A DNA stretch of 9,474 nucleotides from a candidate division Zixibacteria bacterium DG_27 (GTDB lineage Bacteria > Zixibacteria > MSB-5A5 > DG-27), in contig LIZU01000107.1 of assembly GCA_001302725.1 (NCBI GenBank), positions 1-9,474 on the forward strand, written 5' to 3'. The notes beneath the pieces are model-generated. The model was not told the origin of the DNA, made no database searches, and saw only the letters and a program-made list of their open reading frames with translations. The position numbers and the translations under genes are program-made. This document shows, one piece after another, positions 1 to 7,000 of this stretch; positions within the stretch are counted from its first letter, which is position 1, and the number at the start of each line of letters is the position of its first letter.

Positions 1-674
1 CCTCGCCGGTTTTGACCTTGAATCCGGAGGACAAGCAGAAAGCGGCCTCCATCGGCAAAGCCCTTGCGGGAGTGGAGATAAAAGTTATGAATCCGGACGA
101 GGACGGAGTTGGAGAACTGGTGGTGAGGGGACCGATGGTGATGAAAGGCTATTACAACAACCCGGAGGCCACCGCCGAGGTCTTAAGAGATGGTTACTTT
201 CACACCGGCGATTCTGGCTGGGTGGACGAGGAGGGTTACTACTATGTCGCCGGACGTATCAAAGATGTCATCGTCAGCGCCGCCGGCAAGAACGTTTACC
301 CCGAAGAGGTTGAGTTCGCGTTGGCCAGGAGTCCGTACATATTGGAGGCGCTGGTGCTGGGAAGAGCGGCCGAGGAGGTTGCACCGAAGAGAGTCAGGAG
401 GGAGGAGGTATGGGCCATAATAGTCCCGGACTACGAATACTTCGATCAGATAGCTCAGGAGAGAGCCATCGCCTTCGACGAGGCCAGAATCGAGGCCACC
501 ATCAAGGAGGAGGTCTCCAAGGGGTGCGCCGAGATAGCCGACTACAAGAGGGTGAAGTATTTCACCATCCGGGAGGAGGAATTCGAAAAGACCTCCACCC
601 GAAAGATAAAGAGGTATCTGTTCCGACATCCCCCGGTGGCGGTGACAGATGTAGGAAAAACCGGGAAGCGCTGA
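1..674 (+). CDS. Long-chain acyl-CoA synthetase (AMP-forming), 3' part
   Basis: This is the C-terminal part of an adenylate-forming ligase that activates a fatty acid with ATP and loads it onto coenzyme A. The frame is open from base 3, so the gene begins upstream; the TTG at 12 is not a credible start because family-like residues (SPVLT) precede it. Visible motifs are the adenylate-binding HTGD near 201-212, the hinge motif GRIKD at 252-266 with its conserved Arg and Asp, AAGKNVYPEEVE just after it, and TSTRKIKR near the C-terminus, whose first Lys (codon 603) is the expected catalytic lysine. The charged insert between the hinge and that lysine (about 360-540) is usual for the long-chain (FadD15/FAA1-like) branch rather than short acetyl-CoA synthetases. 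The stop lies 33 bases before the next gene. Substrate chain length cannot be read from this fragment. Confidence 0.9.
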   Translation, partial: SPVLTLNPEDKQKAASIGKALAGVEIKVMNPDEDGVGELVVRGPMVMKGYYNNPEATAEVLRDGYFHTGDSGWVDEEGYYYVAGRIKDVIVSAAGKNVYPEEVEFALARSPYILEALVLGRAAEEVAPKRVRREEVWAIIVPDYEYFDQIAQERAIAFDEARIEATIKEEVSKGCAEIADYKRVKYFTIREEEFEKTSTRKIKRYLFRHPPVAVTDVGKTGKR

Positions 675-707
675 TCAAACCGAAACTTACCCGTCAGAGG
701 TGCAACT

Positions 708-1787
708 ATGCTCTATGCGGTCATATTGGCGGGGGGACGGGGCGAAAGGTTCTGGCCTCTCTCCCGCAGTGAGTCACCCAAGCAGCTTTTGCGCTTGACC
801 TCTGATAAGACCATGCTGGAGGAGACCTTCTCCCGCCTGGAAGGGTTCATCCCTCTGGAGCGCACTCTGATTGTTACCGGGGAGGAACTCAAAGACAAAA
901 TCCTTTCGACGATGAGGTTTCTCAAAGAGGACAACCTTCTGGTGGAGCCCCGGGGAAGAAACACCTGCCTTGCTATCGGACTGGCAGCCGCCCACATCGG
1001 CAAGCAGGACCCGGGGGCGATCCTGGTGGTTCTCTCCTCCGACCATCAGATCTCCCCACCGCAAAGGTTGGTGGAGATTCTGCAAACCGCCGCCGATCAC
1101 GCTCAGGGGGAAGATTGCCTTTTCACCATAGGAGTGGTTCCCTCCCGAGCCGAGACTGCCTACGGCTACATCGAACTGCAGGAGATGATCACTCGGAGAG
1201 CGGCTATCCCCATTTATCGGGTCAAAGAGTTCAAGGAGAAACCCTCCAGGCTTGCGGCCCAGGAGTATTATTACGACCGTAAACACCTCTGGAACTCCGG
1301 CATCTTCGTCTGGTCGGTCAGCGCTTTCCTCGCGGCTATGAGAACGGCGGTGCCGGATATGGCTGCTGCTTTGGAGAGCTATCGGGAGGAAATCGGAACC
1401 CCAAGGGAGCTTCAGGCTCGGCGGGAGCTTTACCAGGGGGCTGTGAGCGTCTCTGTCGATCGCGCCATTCTGGAGAAAGCCAAAAACGTCCTGACCATCA
1501 AAGCCGATATCCATTGGGACGACGTCGGCAGCTGGCTGGCTTTGTCCCGCATCAAGAAGCTCGACCGCGAGAACAACGTCATCATCGGAGAGGCCCTCGC
1601 CCTTGACACTTACGAGACCACAATTCTCAACGACGACCAGGGACTGGTTGCCACTTACGGAGTATCCGACCTGGTGGTGGTCAAAACCGAGGACGTCGTT
1701 TTGGTGGCTCATAAAACCCGAATTCCGGATATTAGAGAGCTGGTCGCTCACCTCAGTGAGCACGAGAAGCTGAGGCGGTTTCTCTGA
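708..1787 (+). CDS. manC: Mannose-1-phosphate guanylyltransferase (GDP-mannose pyrophosphorylase)
   Basis: This enzyme makes GDP-mannose from mannose 1-phosphate and GTP in the cytoplasm, supplying mannose, fucose or rhamnose-type sugars for surface polysaccharides and glycoproteins. The nucleotidyltransferase signature AGGRGERFWPLSR is at residues 8-20 and is followed by PKQLL. Further family motifs are EPRGRNT, SSDHQI with metal-binding Asp112, FKEKP, the WNSGIFVW block, and DVGSW at 272-276. At 359 aa it has the length of the monofunctional enzyme; the roughly 110-residue C-terminal isomerase domain of bifunctional ManC/AlgA proteins (about 470-480 aa) is absent, so phosphomannose isomerase must come from elsewhere. 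The ATG is preceded by AGAGG at 696-700 with good spacing. It starts 33 bases after the acyl-CoA synthetase and ends 12 bases before the SPOR gene, which suggests cotranscription. Assignment to the mannose enzyme over glucose-1-phosphate transferases rests on the FWPLSR and EPRGRNT motifs. Confidence 0.93.
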   Translation: MLYAVILAGGRGERFWPLSRSESPKQLLRLTSDKTMLEETFSRLEGFIPLERTLIVTGEELKDKILSTMRFLKEDNLLVEPRGRNTCLAIGLAAAHIGKQDPGAILVVLSSDHQISPPQRLVEILQTAADHAQGEDCLFTIGVVPSRAETAYGYIELQEMITRRAAIPIYRVKEFKEKPSRLAAQEYYYDRKHLWNSGIFVWSVSAFLAAMRTAVPDMAAALESYREEIGTPRELQARRELYQGAVSVSVDRAILEKAKNVLTIKADIHWDDVGSWLALSRIKKLDRENNVIIGEALALDTYETTILNDDQGLVATYGVSDLVVVKTEDVVLVAHKTRIPDIRELVAHLSEHEKLRRFL

Positions 1788-1799
1788 GGGTGTCTCTTC

Positions 1800-2318
1800 A
1801 TGGGAGGAATCTTCAAACGGTATTCGAGCTGGGTCGTGATTATGTCGCTGGTGATCCCCCTGCTCTACACTTGCACCCCGGTGGTATCGAGAAGGGTTGG
1901 AGGCGAACCTCCAGACCGCCGCACCGCCGGAGAGAAGGACTTCGATCCCCTGGGCTTTGAAGATGACACCCTGATAGTCACCAGAGGAGAGTTGAGCCGG
2001 GAGGGTCTCCCAGAGTCCGGAGAGACCGAATGGGGACAAAGAAAAAGAACCGGCACGGAGGGAAGCTCTCCACCGACGGTTTACCGGGTGCAAATCTTCA
2101 TGACCAAATATCCGGAGCTGGCCTCCCAGAAGGCCCAAGAGGCCGAAGCCATCTTCCGAGAGAAGGTCCATGTCGATTTCGAAGCCCCATACTACCGCGT
2201 GCGGGTGGGAGAGTTCGACACCGTGGAGGCGGGAGAAGAATTCCTCCTTCAGGTGCGACAGTCCGGCTACGAAGATGCCTGGTTGGTTAAGACGACTATT
2301 CAGGAAGGGAGTCGATAG
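1800..2318 (+). CDS. Exported SPOR-domain protein, probable lipoprotein
   Basis: A small envelope protein of 172 aa. The N-terminus has a basic stretch (Lys6, Arg7), a hydrophobic segment at about residues 11-23, then Cys25 in the context LLYTC. That is a loose lipobox, since Thr at -1 and Tyr at -2 are unusual, so either lipidation or a simple membrane anchor is possible. A hydrophilic, charged linker spans about residues 28-90. The C-terminal part, about 93-168, reads as a SPOR domain: TVYRVQIFMTK, then an alpha-helix rich in Ala/Glu, YYRVRVGEF, and GYEDAWLVK. SPOR domains are known to bind septal peptidoglycan stripped of stem peptides, so a role in division or the cell wall is a reasonable inference, although similar short SPOR proteins in FCB-type bacteria have no known role. 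GAGGGTG at 1786-1792 overlaps the manC stop and serves as ribosome binding site. Confidence 0.75.
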   Translation: MGGIFKRYSSWVVIMSLVIPLLYTCTPVVSRRVGGEPPDRRTAGEKDFDPLGFEDDTLIVTRGELSREGLPESGETEWGQRKRTGTEGSSPPTVYRVQIFMTKYPELASQKAQEAEAIFREKVHVDFEAPYYRVRVGEFDTVEAGEEFLLQVRQSGYEDAWLVKTTIQEGSR

Positions 2319-2348
2319 TCGAAAAGAGCAGGTGATAAGATTTGTGAA

Positions 2349-2978
2349 GTGTTGAAGGTCGACAGCGAGGACCCCTCAGATGCGATCCTGGAGAGAGTCT
2401 CTTCTGTGATCGAGTCTGGTGGGGTCGTGGTCCTGCCCACCGAGACCGTCTACGGCCTGGTGGGCGATGTTTCAAGTGCTCCGGTTTTGGAGAGAATCTA
2501 CAAGCTCAAGAGAAGAGGGGCGGATAAGCCAATCTCGATTTTCGTCAATCGGGAAATCCTAAGAGAGCTCTTTCCGGAAGGGTTGCCGCAGGTCTCCCGC
2601 AGGTTGGCGGATAAGTTCTGGCCCGGACCTTTGACTCTGATAGTTCCCCACAAAGGAAGGAGGTATCAAGGCCTGAGGTCCGGAAGTGGAAAGATCGGCT
2701 TGAGGTTTTCATCCTCCAAGTTGATACAGGGAGTTCTCCGGAGGGTGAAAGCACCCTTGTCGGCAACGAGCGCCAACCTCTCTGGGGAGGAAGAATCTTA
2801 CACCTTTGAAAGAATCGTGGAAACTTTCGGCTCCCAGGTCGATTTAATCGTAAAAGCTGAAGAGAGACAGGGAGAGAAGGTCTCCACGGTGCTGGAGGTT
2901 GAGGCCAAGGGGGTGCGAATCATCAGAGAAGGGGCCGTGCCGATAAAGGAGATAAAGGACTTTCTGCTCGAAGGGTAA
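2349..2978 (+). CDS. Threonylcarbamoyl-AMP synthase (Sua5/YrdC/YwlC)
   Basis: This enzyme makes threonylcarbamoyl-AMP from threonine, bicarbonate and ATP, the first step of t6A synthesis at position 37 of ANN-decoding tRNAs. Family motifs are clear: LPTETVYGL at 29-37, the KLKRRGADKP block at 52-61 that binds nucleotide and substrate, FWPGPLT, and the LSATSANLSG segment with Ser-Ala-Asn at 141-143. At 209 aa it is the short, single-domain type without the C-terminal Sua5 domain. The start is uncertain. The frame is open from the previous stop; the GTG at 2349 is used here, with AGGTGAT at 2330-2336 about 12 bases upstream. A TTG at 2352 or an ATT at 2340 are alternatives, and all three precede the conserved core. 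It sits between the SPOR gene and a low-molecular-weight phosphatase, an order that recalls ywlC-ywlE in Bacillus. Confidence 0.92.
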   Translation: MLKVDSEDPSDAILERVSSVIESGGVVVLPTETVYGLVGDVSSAPVLERIYKLKRRGADKPISIFVNREILRELFPEGLPQVSRRLADKFWPGPLTLIVPHKGRRYQGLRSGSGKIGLRFSSSKLIQGVLRRVKAPLSATSANLSGEEESYTFERIVETFGSQVDLIVKAEERQGEKVSTVLEVEAKGVRIIREGAVPIKEIKDFLLEG

Positions 2979-2999
2979 GCGCCATCTGAGAAAGCCCCC

Positions 3000-3509
3000 A
3001 TGGAGAACAAAGCAGGCAGATTCAAGGTTCTTTTCGTGTGCACCGGAAACACCTGCAGAAGTCCAATGGCCGCTGGCTTGATGAAGAAGCTCCTCTTGGA
3101 GACCGACTTCGACGGAATCGAGGTCGGCTCAGCTGGCACCGGCGCCTTGAATGGTTGGCCGGCTGCTCCCCACGCCCTAGAGGTCACCAAGAACTGGGGA
3201 ATCGACATCTCTGCCCACCGTTCGAGAGCACTTGATAGGGAGATTGTGGAGCAGGCCGATTTAATCCTTTGTATGGCTGCGGAGCACGATCGCGCTGCAC
3301 GACAGCTTTCGGCAAGCTCTGGAAGGAAGAGCTACCTTTTGGCCTCTTATCCCCAAAAGTCGGAGGAAACCCCCCTAGCCAGGATCGAAGACCCCATGGG
3401 CGGCGATCTGGAGGTCTACGAGAAGGCCTTTATGAAGATAGATGAACATCTGCGAAGGATATTCGGCGACCTCCTAGAAAGAGCCAGAGAGCCCGAAGAG
3501 GGCCGATAG
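3000..3509 (+). CDS. Low-molecular-weight phosphatase, YwlE-like (possible protein-arginine phosphatase)
   Basis: A cytoplasmic cysteine-dependent phosphatase of 169 aa. The P-loop CTGNTCRS has nucleophile Cys14 and phosphate-binding Arg20, and the general-acid loop is DPMGG with Asp131. In the family most tyrosine phosphatases have Ile before the second Cys, whereas the protein-arginine phosphatase YwlE has Thr, which shapes its pocket for phosphoarginine. Thr18 here matches that Thr, and the DP-x-GG loop also resembles YwlE (DPFGG) more than the DPYYG of classical tyrosine phosphatases. Arginine specificity is therefore plausible but inferred. The neighbouring YwlC-type gene supports the comparison. 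No arginine kinase (McsB) gene is visible. The start ATG lies 21 bases after the previous stop and has only a weak purine-rich site (GAGAAAG at 2988-2994). The start of the next gene follows the stop by one base. Confidence 0.88.
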   Translation: MENKAGRFKVLFVCTGNTCRSPMAAGLMKKLLLETDFDGIEVGSAGTGALNGWPAAPHALEVTKNWGIDISAHRSRALDREIVEQADLILCMAAEHDRAARQLSASSGRKSYLLASYPQKSEETPLARIEDPMGGDLEVYEKAFMKIDEHLRRIFGDLLERAREPEEGR

Positions 3510-3510
3510 C

Positions 3511-4360
3511 ATGCGCTTCCCTCCCCCCAGAAGTTTGAAAGGCCTCTTGCCGATTGTGATTGGCTTTGCAATCAGTTATCCCTTCACCGTTGGTGGGGAG
3601 GAGGACCTCACCAAGGATTTCGAAAGCGATCTCACCTTAGAGCAGGCCAAAGCGGAGATGGACACCTTCCCCGGTGAGGTCATCGATACCTCCATACACA
3701 ATCAGATTTGGTCCTCGGACGAGTGGTACCGAAGGGAGATTGAAAACAGAGCCTTCGGGGTGGGTGAGCGGCTGGAATTCGACATAAAATACGGTTTCAT
3801 TAAGGCCGGTTATGCAGTCCTACAGGTGAGAAAGATCGTCGATTGCGGCGGCTACCCCACCTATCATATCGTCTCCACCGCTCGCACCAACAAGTTCTTC
3901 TCCTTCTTCTTCAAGGTTGACGACCGCGTGGAATCGTTCGTGGATACAGGGGGGATTTTTTCTCATCGTTTCGAGAAACATCTCCGGGAGGGAAGTTTCA
4001 AAGCAGACCGTATCACCGATTTCGACCCCATCAATCACCTCGCCATCTTACGCCCGGACTCAGAAGATCGAGGCCCGGGAGGCGTTGTATATCGATAACC
4101 ACACCGACAGGAAAAACTACCCCATCGAGGTGAAAGTCCGTCGAAGGGAGACAGTGAGGGTACAGGCCGGGACTTTCGACTGTCTGCTGCTGGAGCCGGT
4201 GTTACGCACCAGCGCCATCTTCGAAAACAAGGGCAGGCTTTTCATCTGGGTTACAGACGACCAGTACAAGATGCCGGTGAAGATGAAGAGCAAGGTGGTC
4301 GTCGGCTCTTTCACCGCGGAGTTGAAGGAATACACTCTGGGAAAGGTCCCGAAAGGTTAG
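3511..4360 (+). pseudogene. DUF3108 envelope protein gene, broken by a frameshift
   Basis: Two overlapping frames together make one DUF3108-type protein. The first frame runs from 3511 to the stop at 4096-4098. It has a hydrophobic signal segment (about residues 8-28) and the family's N-terminal beta region: VGERLEFDIKYGFIKAGYA, FKVDDRVESFVD, HLREGSFKADR. The second frame, open to the stop at 4358-4360, holds the C-terminal half: YARTQKIEA at 4049, DNHTDRKNYPIEV, RRETVRVQAGTFDCLL, LFIWVTDDQYKMPVKM. The switch lies at about 4039-4050. From my memory of the family, a segment resembling PPYVQDxLSAFYY should stand just before the RTQ motif; it is missing, so about 20-35 residues seem to be lost together with the frame. 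This fits a deletion of 3n+2 bases, either real or an assembly error. The family is an uncharacterised periplasmic or outer-membrane-associated beta protein. The start follows the phosphatase stop by 1 base. Confidence 0.78.
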
Positions 4361-4362
4361 TC

Positions 4363-5337
4363 ATGTCTCCACGACCGCCGGCGGATTTGAGCAAGGTCAA
4401 GAGGCTCTCCATTAAGTCTCGTCCCCGCAAAGTGAAACTCGCCGACTTCGCAAAGCCTCTGGGGAGGGAGGCCAGCTCCGCCAATTTCCTGCGAAATCTC
4501 CCCAATAGCCTCAAAGCTGCGGATTTCCGCAGACTGATTGATCTGATCATCGAAGCTAAAAAGAAAGGCAAGCCGGTGATCCTCCTGATGGGGGCACACG
4601 TAATCAAGGTTGGGGTCTCTCCCCTGCTTATCGAACTTGTCAAGGAGAAGGTCATCACCCACCTGGCCACAAACGCTGCCGGCATCATCCACGATGTGGA
4701 GCTGGCGTTCTGGGGGATAACCTCCGAGGAGGTCGCCGAAAACATCGCTGACGGCAGCTTCGGCATGAGCAGGGAGACCGCCGATTTTTTAAACCAATTG
4801 GCGCAGGAAACTGCAGGGGAGGAGCTGGGCCTGGGGGAGCTGGTTTGCCGCAAACTGGCGAGCTTTTCGCCGACCAATAAAGACTTCAGCCTGCTTTACA
4901 GTTGCCACCAGCAGGCTGTCCCCGTCACCGTCCACGTCGCCATCGGGACCGATACTATCTGCCAGCACCCCAACTTCGACGGTGCCTTCTGGGGAGAGAA
5001 AAGCTACCTGGATTTCAAGATCCTGGTTGAGAGTGTGAAAGACCTCGCCGAAGGTGGGGTAGTTCTAAACCTCGGCTCCGCGGTGGTTTTACCGGAGGTC
5101 TTCCTGAAGGCCTTGACGGTGGCTCGAAACCTATACGGGAGGATAACCGGTTTTGCCGCTGCTAACTTCGATATGATTCAGCACTATCGTCCCAACGAGA
5201 ATGTCGTCAGACGACCCACCATGACGGGCGGCCAAGGTTTCTCCTTCACCGGTCACCACGAGATAATGATTCCCCTCCTAACCTGGGGGATCTTGGGAGG
5301 GCTCAGGGAACATACCTCTCCATCTGAAAATGTCTAA
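4363..5337 (+). CDS. Deoxyhypusine synthase-like protein, function unknown
   Basis: A 324-aa soluble protein. It has a conserved-looking core: LMGAHVIKVG around residues 75-84, HLATNAAGIIHDVELA at about 100-115, DGSFGM, SLLYSCHQQAVPVTVHVAIG, VVLNLGSAVVLPE, and TGGQGFSFTGHHEIMIPLL near the C-terminus. The order of these blocks follows deoxyhypusine synthase by eye: the glycine-rich nucleotide region followed by an Asp, a solitary 'xYxAxxxxxPV' strand, a GG/GS-VV strand, and a C-terminal segment ending in a hydrophobic 'PLL' helix. The catalytic lysine of true deoxyhypusine synthase (in the sequence SWGKI) is not evident here; the matching stretch reads TMTGGQGFSF. Hypusine synthesis is therefore unlikely, and a NAD-binding or other ligand-binding role is an inference. 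The ATG has AAAGGT at 4353-4358 upstream and lies 2 bases after the DUF3108 stop. An unrelated NAD-binding fold cannot be excluded. Confidence 0.6.
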   Translation: MSPRPPADLSKVKRLSIKSRPRKVKLADFAKPLGREASSANFLRNLPNSLKAADFRRLIDLIIEAKKKGKPVILLMGAHVIKVGVSPLLIELVKEKVITHLATNAAGIIHDVELAFWGITSEEVAENIADGSFGMSRETADFLNQLAQETAGEELGLGELVCRKLASFSPTNKDFSLLYSCHQQAVPVTVHVAIGTDTICQHPNFDGAFWGEKSYLDFKILVESVKDLAEGGVVLNLGSAVVLPEVFLKALTVARNLYGRITGFAAANFDMIQHYRPNENVVRRPTMTGGQGFSFTGHHEIMIPLLTWGILGGLREHTSPSENV

Positions 5338-5473
5338 ACCTCGAGGGGGCAGGCCTGTTTCGCTCCCAATGCCCGAATGACTATAATTTTCCATTGCCTT
5401 TGGGTCGACAGTTTTTTAAATTGGATCTTTAAGGCCAGAGAAAGATAGCGCAGGACAATAAAAGAGGTAGGAT
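5338..5473 (+). promoter_or_regulatory. Intergenic gap with candidate promoters for the downstream pair
   Basis: This 136-base gap breaks the otherwise tight spacing and is the likely promoter region for the formimidoyltransferase-cyclodeaminase gene. A perfect TATAAT lies at 5382-5387, but the expected -35 position (around 5359-5364, TTCGCT) is poor. A second candidate is TTGCCT at 5394-5399 with TAAATT at 5417-5422 and a 17-base spacer, 4 of 6 matches in each box. An imperfect hairpin (GGGGGC at 5345-5350 with GCTCCC at 5362-5367, one G-T pair, 11-base loop) lies just after the previous stop. It has no run of T directly behind it, so it is at best a weak terminator. Nothing here resembles a known riboswitch to my eye. 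Confidence 0.35.
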
Positions 5474-7000
5474 ATGGCTCAGATAGTTGAATGTGTTCCC
5501 AACTTCTCCGAGGGAAGGCGACCCGAGGTCATCGACGCCATAATAAGAGAGATTCAATCGGTTCCCGACGTCAGGGTCTTGGACCACGAGATGGACAAAG
5601 ATCACAATCGGGCAGTGCTCACTTTTATCGGTCCGCCTCAGAACGTCAAAGAAGCTGCTTTCCGGGGGATCTGTAAAGCCACGGAGCTCATCGACATGGA
5701 AAAGCACACCGGCGAACATCCGCGGGTTGGAGCAACTGATGTGGTTCCCTTTGTTCCGGTATCGGGGGTGACGCTGCAGGATTGCAAGGTCTTGGCTCAG
5801 GAGTTGGGAGCGGAGGTCGGCGAGAAGCTGCAAATACCGGTCTATCTGTATGAGGCCGCCGCTAAAAGCCCCGATCGGGAGAACCTGGCCGACGTCAGAA
5901 GGGGAGAGTACGAGGGGTTCAAGACAACCATCGAGACTGACCCCAATCGCGTCCCCGATTTCGGTCCCCGCCGGATGCATCCCACCGCGGGAGCGATCAT
6001 AATCGGCGCCAGACCTTTTCTCATCGCCTTCAACGTCTATCTGGACACCGACAATGTGGGAGTCGCCAAAAGGATAGCGAACGCGATCCGTTTCCGCTCC
6101 GGGGGATTGAGATACGTCAAGGCCCTGGGATTCGAGATCCGAGACCGCGGTCTGGTGCAGGTGTCCATGAACCTCACTGATTTCAACTTGACCCCGGTCT
6201 ACCGCGTCTTCGAGATGATAAAATCGGAAGCTGACAGGTGGGGGGTGCCGATAGTCTCCAGTGAGATCGTGGGGCTCACTCCCCTCAAAGCCATGATCGA
6301 TGTCGCCGATTTCTACCTCAAATTCGAGAACTTCAGCGTCGACCAGATTCTGGAGAATAAGCTTCTGGGGACTAGCTCCCCGCGGGAGAAAAGCATGGAG
6401 GACTTCATCACCGAGGTCGCCTCCTCCTCTCCGGCCCCCGGAGGCGGCAGCGTTGCCGCCCTAGCGGCCACCCTCTCGTGTGCTTTGGGTTCGATGGTCT
6501 GCCGCCTGACCGTGGGCAAGAAGAAGTTCGCGGAGGTGAGTGACCAGCTGGGAAAGGTGCTCCTGGAGTCCGAGGGGCTCAGGGAGAGAGCCGAGCAGCT
6601 CGTAGTCGAGGACACCGAGAGCTTCAACAACGTCATGAGGGCAATGAAGATGCCGAAGGACTCCGAACTGGAGAAGGAGAAACGCAAGCAGGCAGTCCAA
6701 GAGGCCACCAAGGGTGCCACCATGGTTCCCCTGCAGGTGATGGAGCTCTCCCGGGAGGCTTTGAGGTTGGTTAAGGTTATCGCCGAGAACGGAAACCCAA
6801 ACTCGATCTCCGACGCCGGGGTGGCCGCGGCCATGGCTCGCACTGCCTGTTTCGGTGCCTCCCTGAATGTTCGCATCAATCTGGGAGGGATCGAGGATAC
6901 CGAGTTCAAAGAAAAAAGAGAATCTCGAATGAGAGCCATATTGGAGGAGGTCGATAACCTCTATCAGGAAACCATCGCAATAGTCGAATCGAAACTATGA
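5474..7000 (+). CDS. Glutamate formimidoyltransferase-formimidoyltetrahydrofolate cyclodeaminase
   Basis: A two-domain cytoplasmic enzyme that moves the formimino group of N-formimino-glutamate, a histidine breakdown product, to tetrahydrofolate and then releases ammonia to give 5,10-methenyl-tetrahydrofolate. The transferase half (about residues 1-300) begins VECVPNFSEGR and holds HTGEHPRVGATD with His82, which falls at the same number as the catalytic His82 described for porcine FTCD. A second transferase subdomain runs from about 180, marked by DTDNVGVAKRIANAIR. The cyclodeaminase half (about 310-508) starts near SMEDFITEVASSSPAPGGGS and continues with VCRLTVGKKK and EDTESFNNVM. At 508 aa it is close to the fused enzymes of animals and Bacteroides, so both halves look intact. 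The ribosome binding site is AGAGGT at 5463-5468. No hutH, hutU or hutI gene is visible nearby. A role limited to folate interconversion remains possible. Confidence 0.94.
   Translation: MAQIVECVPNFSEGRRPEVIDAIIREIQSVPDVRVLDHEMDKDHNRAVLTFIGPPQNVKEAAFRGICKATELIDMEKHTGEHPRVGATDVVPFVPVSGVTLQDCKVLAQELGAEVGEKLQIPVYLYEAAAKSPDRENLADVRRGEYEGFKTTIETDPNRVPDFGPRRMHPTAGAIIIGARPFLIAFNVYLDTDNVGVAKRIANAIRFRSGGLRYVKALGFEIRDRGLVQVSMNLTDFNLTPVYRVFEMIKSEADRWGVPIVSSEIVGLTPLKAMIDVADFYLKFENFSVDQILENKLLGTSSPREKSMEDFITEVASSSPAPGGGSVAALAATLSCALGSMVCRLTVGKKKFAEVSDQLGKVLLESEGLRERAEQLVVEDTESFNNVMRAMKMPKDSELEKEKRKQAVQEATKGATMVPLQVMELSREALRLVKVIAENGNPNSISDAGVAAAMARTACFGASLNVRINLGGIEDTEFKEKRESRMRAILEEVDNLYQETIAIVESKL

Noticed and set aside
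774..2171. Long open frame of 465 codons on the - strand opposite manC and the SPOR gene
   Set aside because: It is antisense to a strongly supported enzyme, shows no recognisable motifs, and its composition fits the mirror of a GC-rich coding frame.
3917..4360. Second DUF3108 frame as an independent gene starting at 3917
   Set aside because: Residues before about 4049 in this frame look non-coding while the other frame is family-like there, so it is the 3' half of one broken gene.
6313..6939. Open frame of 208 codons on the - strand within the cyclodeaminase domain
   Set aside because: It lies fully inside a well-conserved domain read on the + strand and is Ser/Leu-rich as expected of a shadow.
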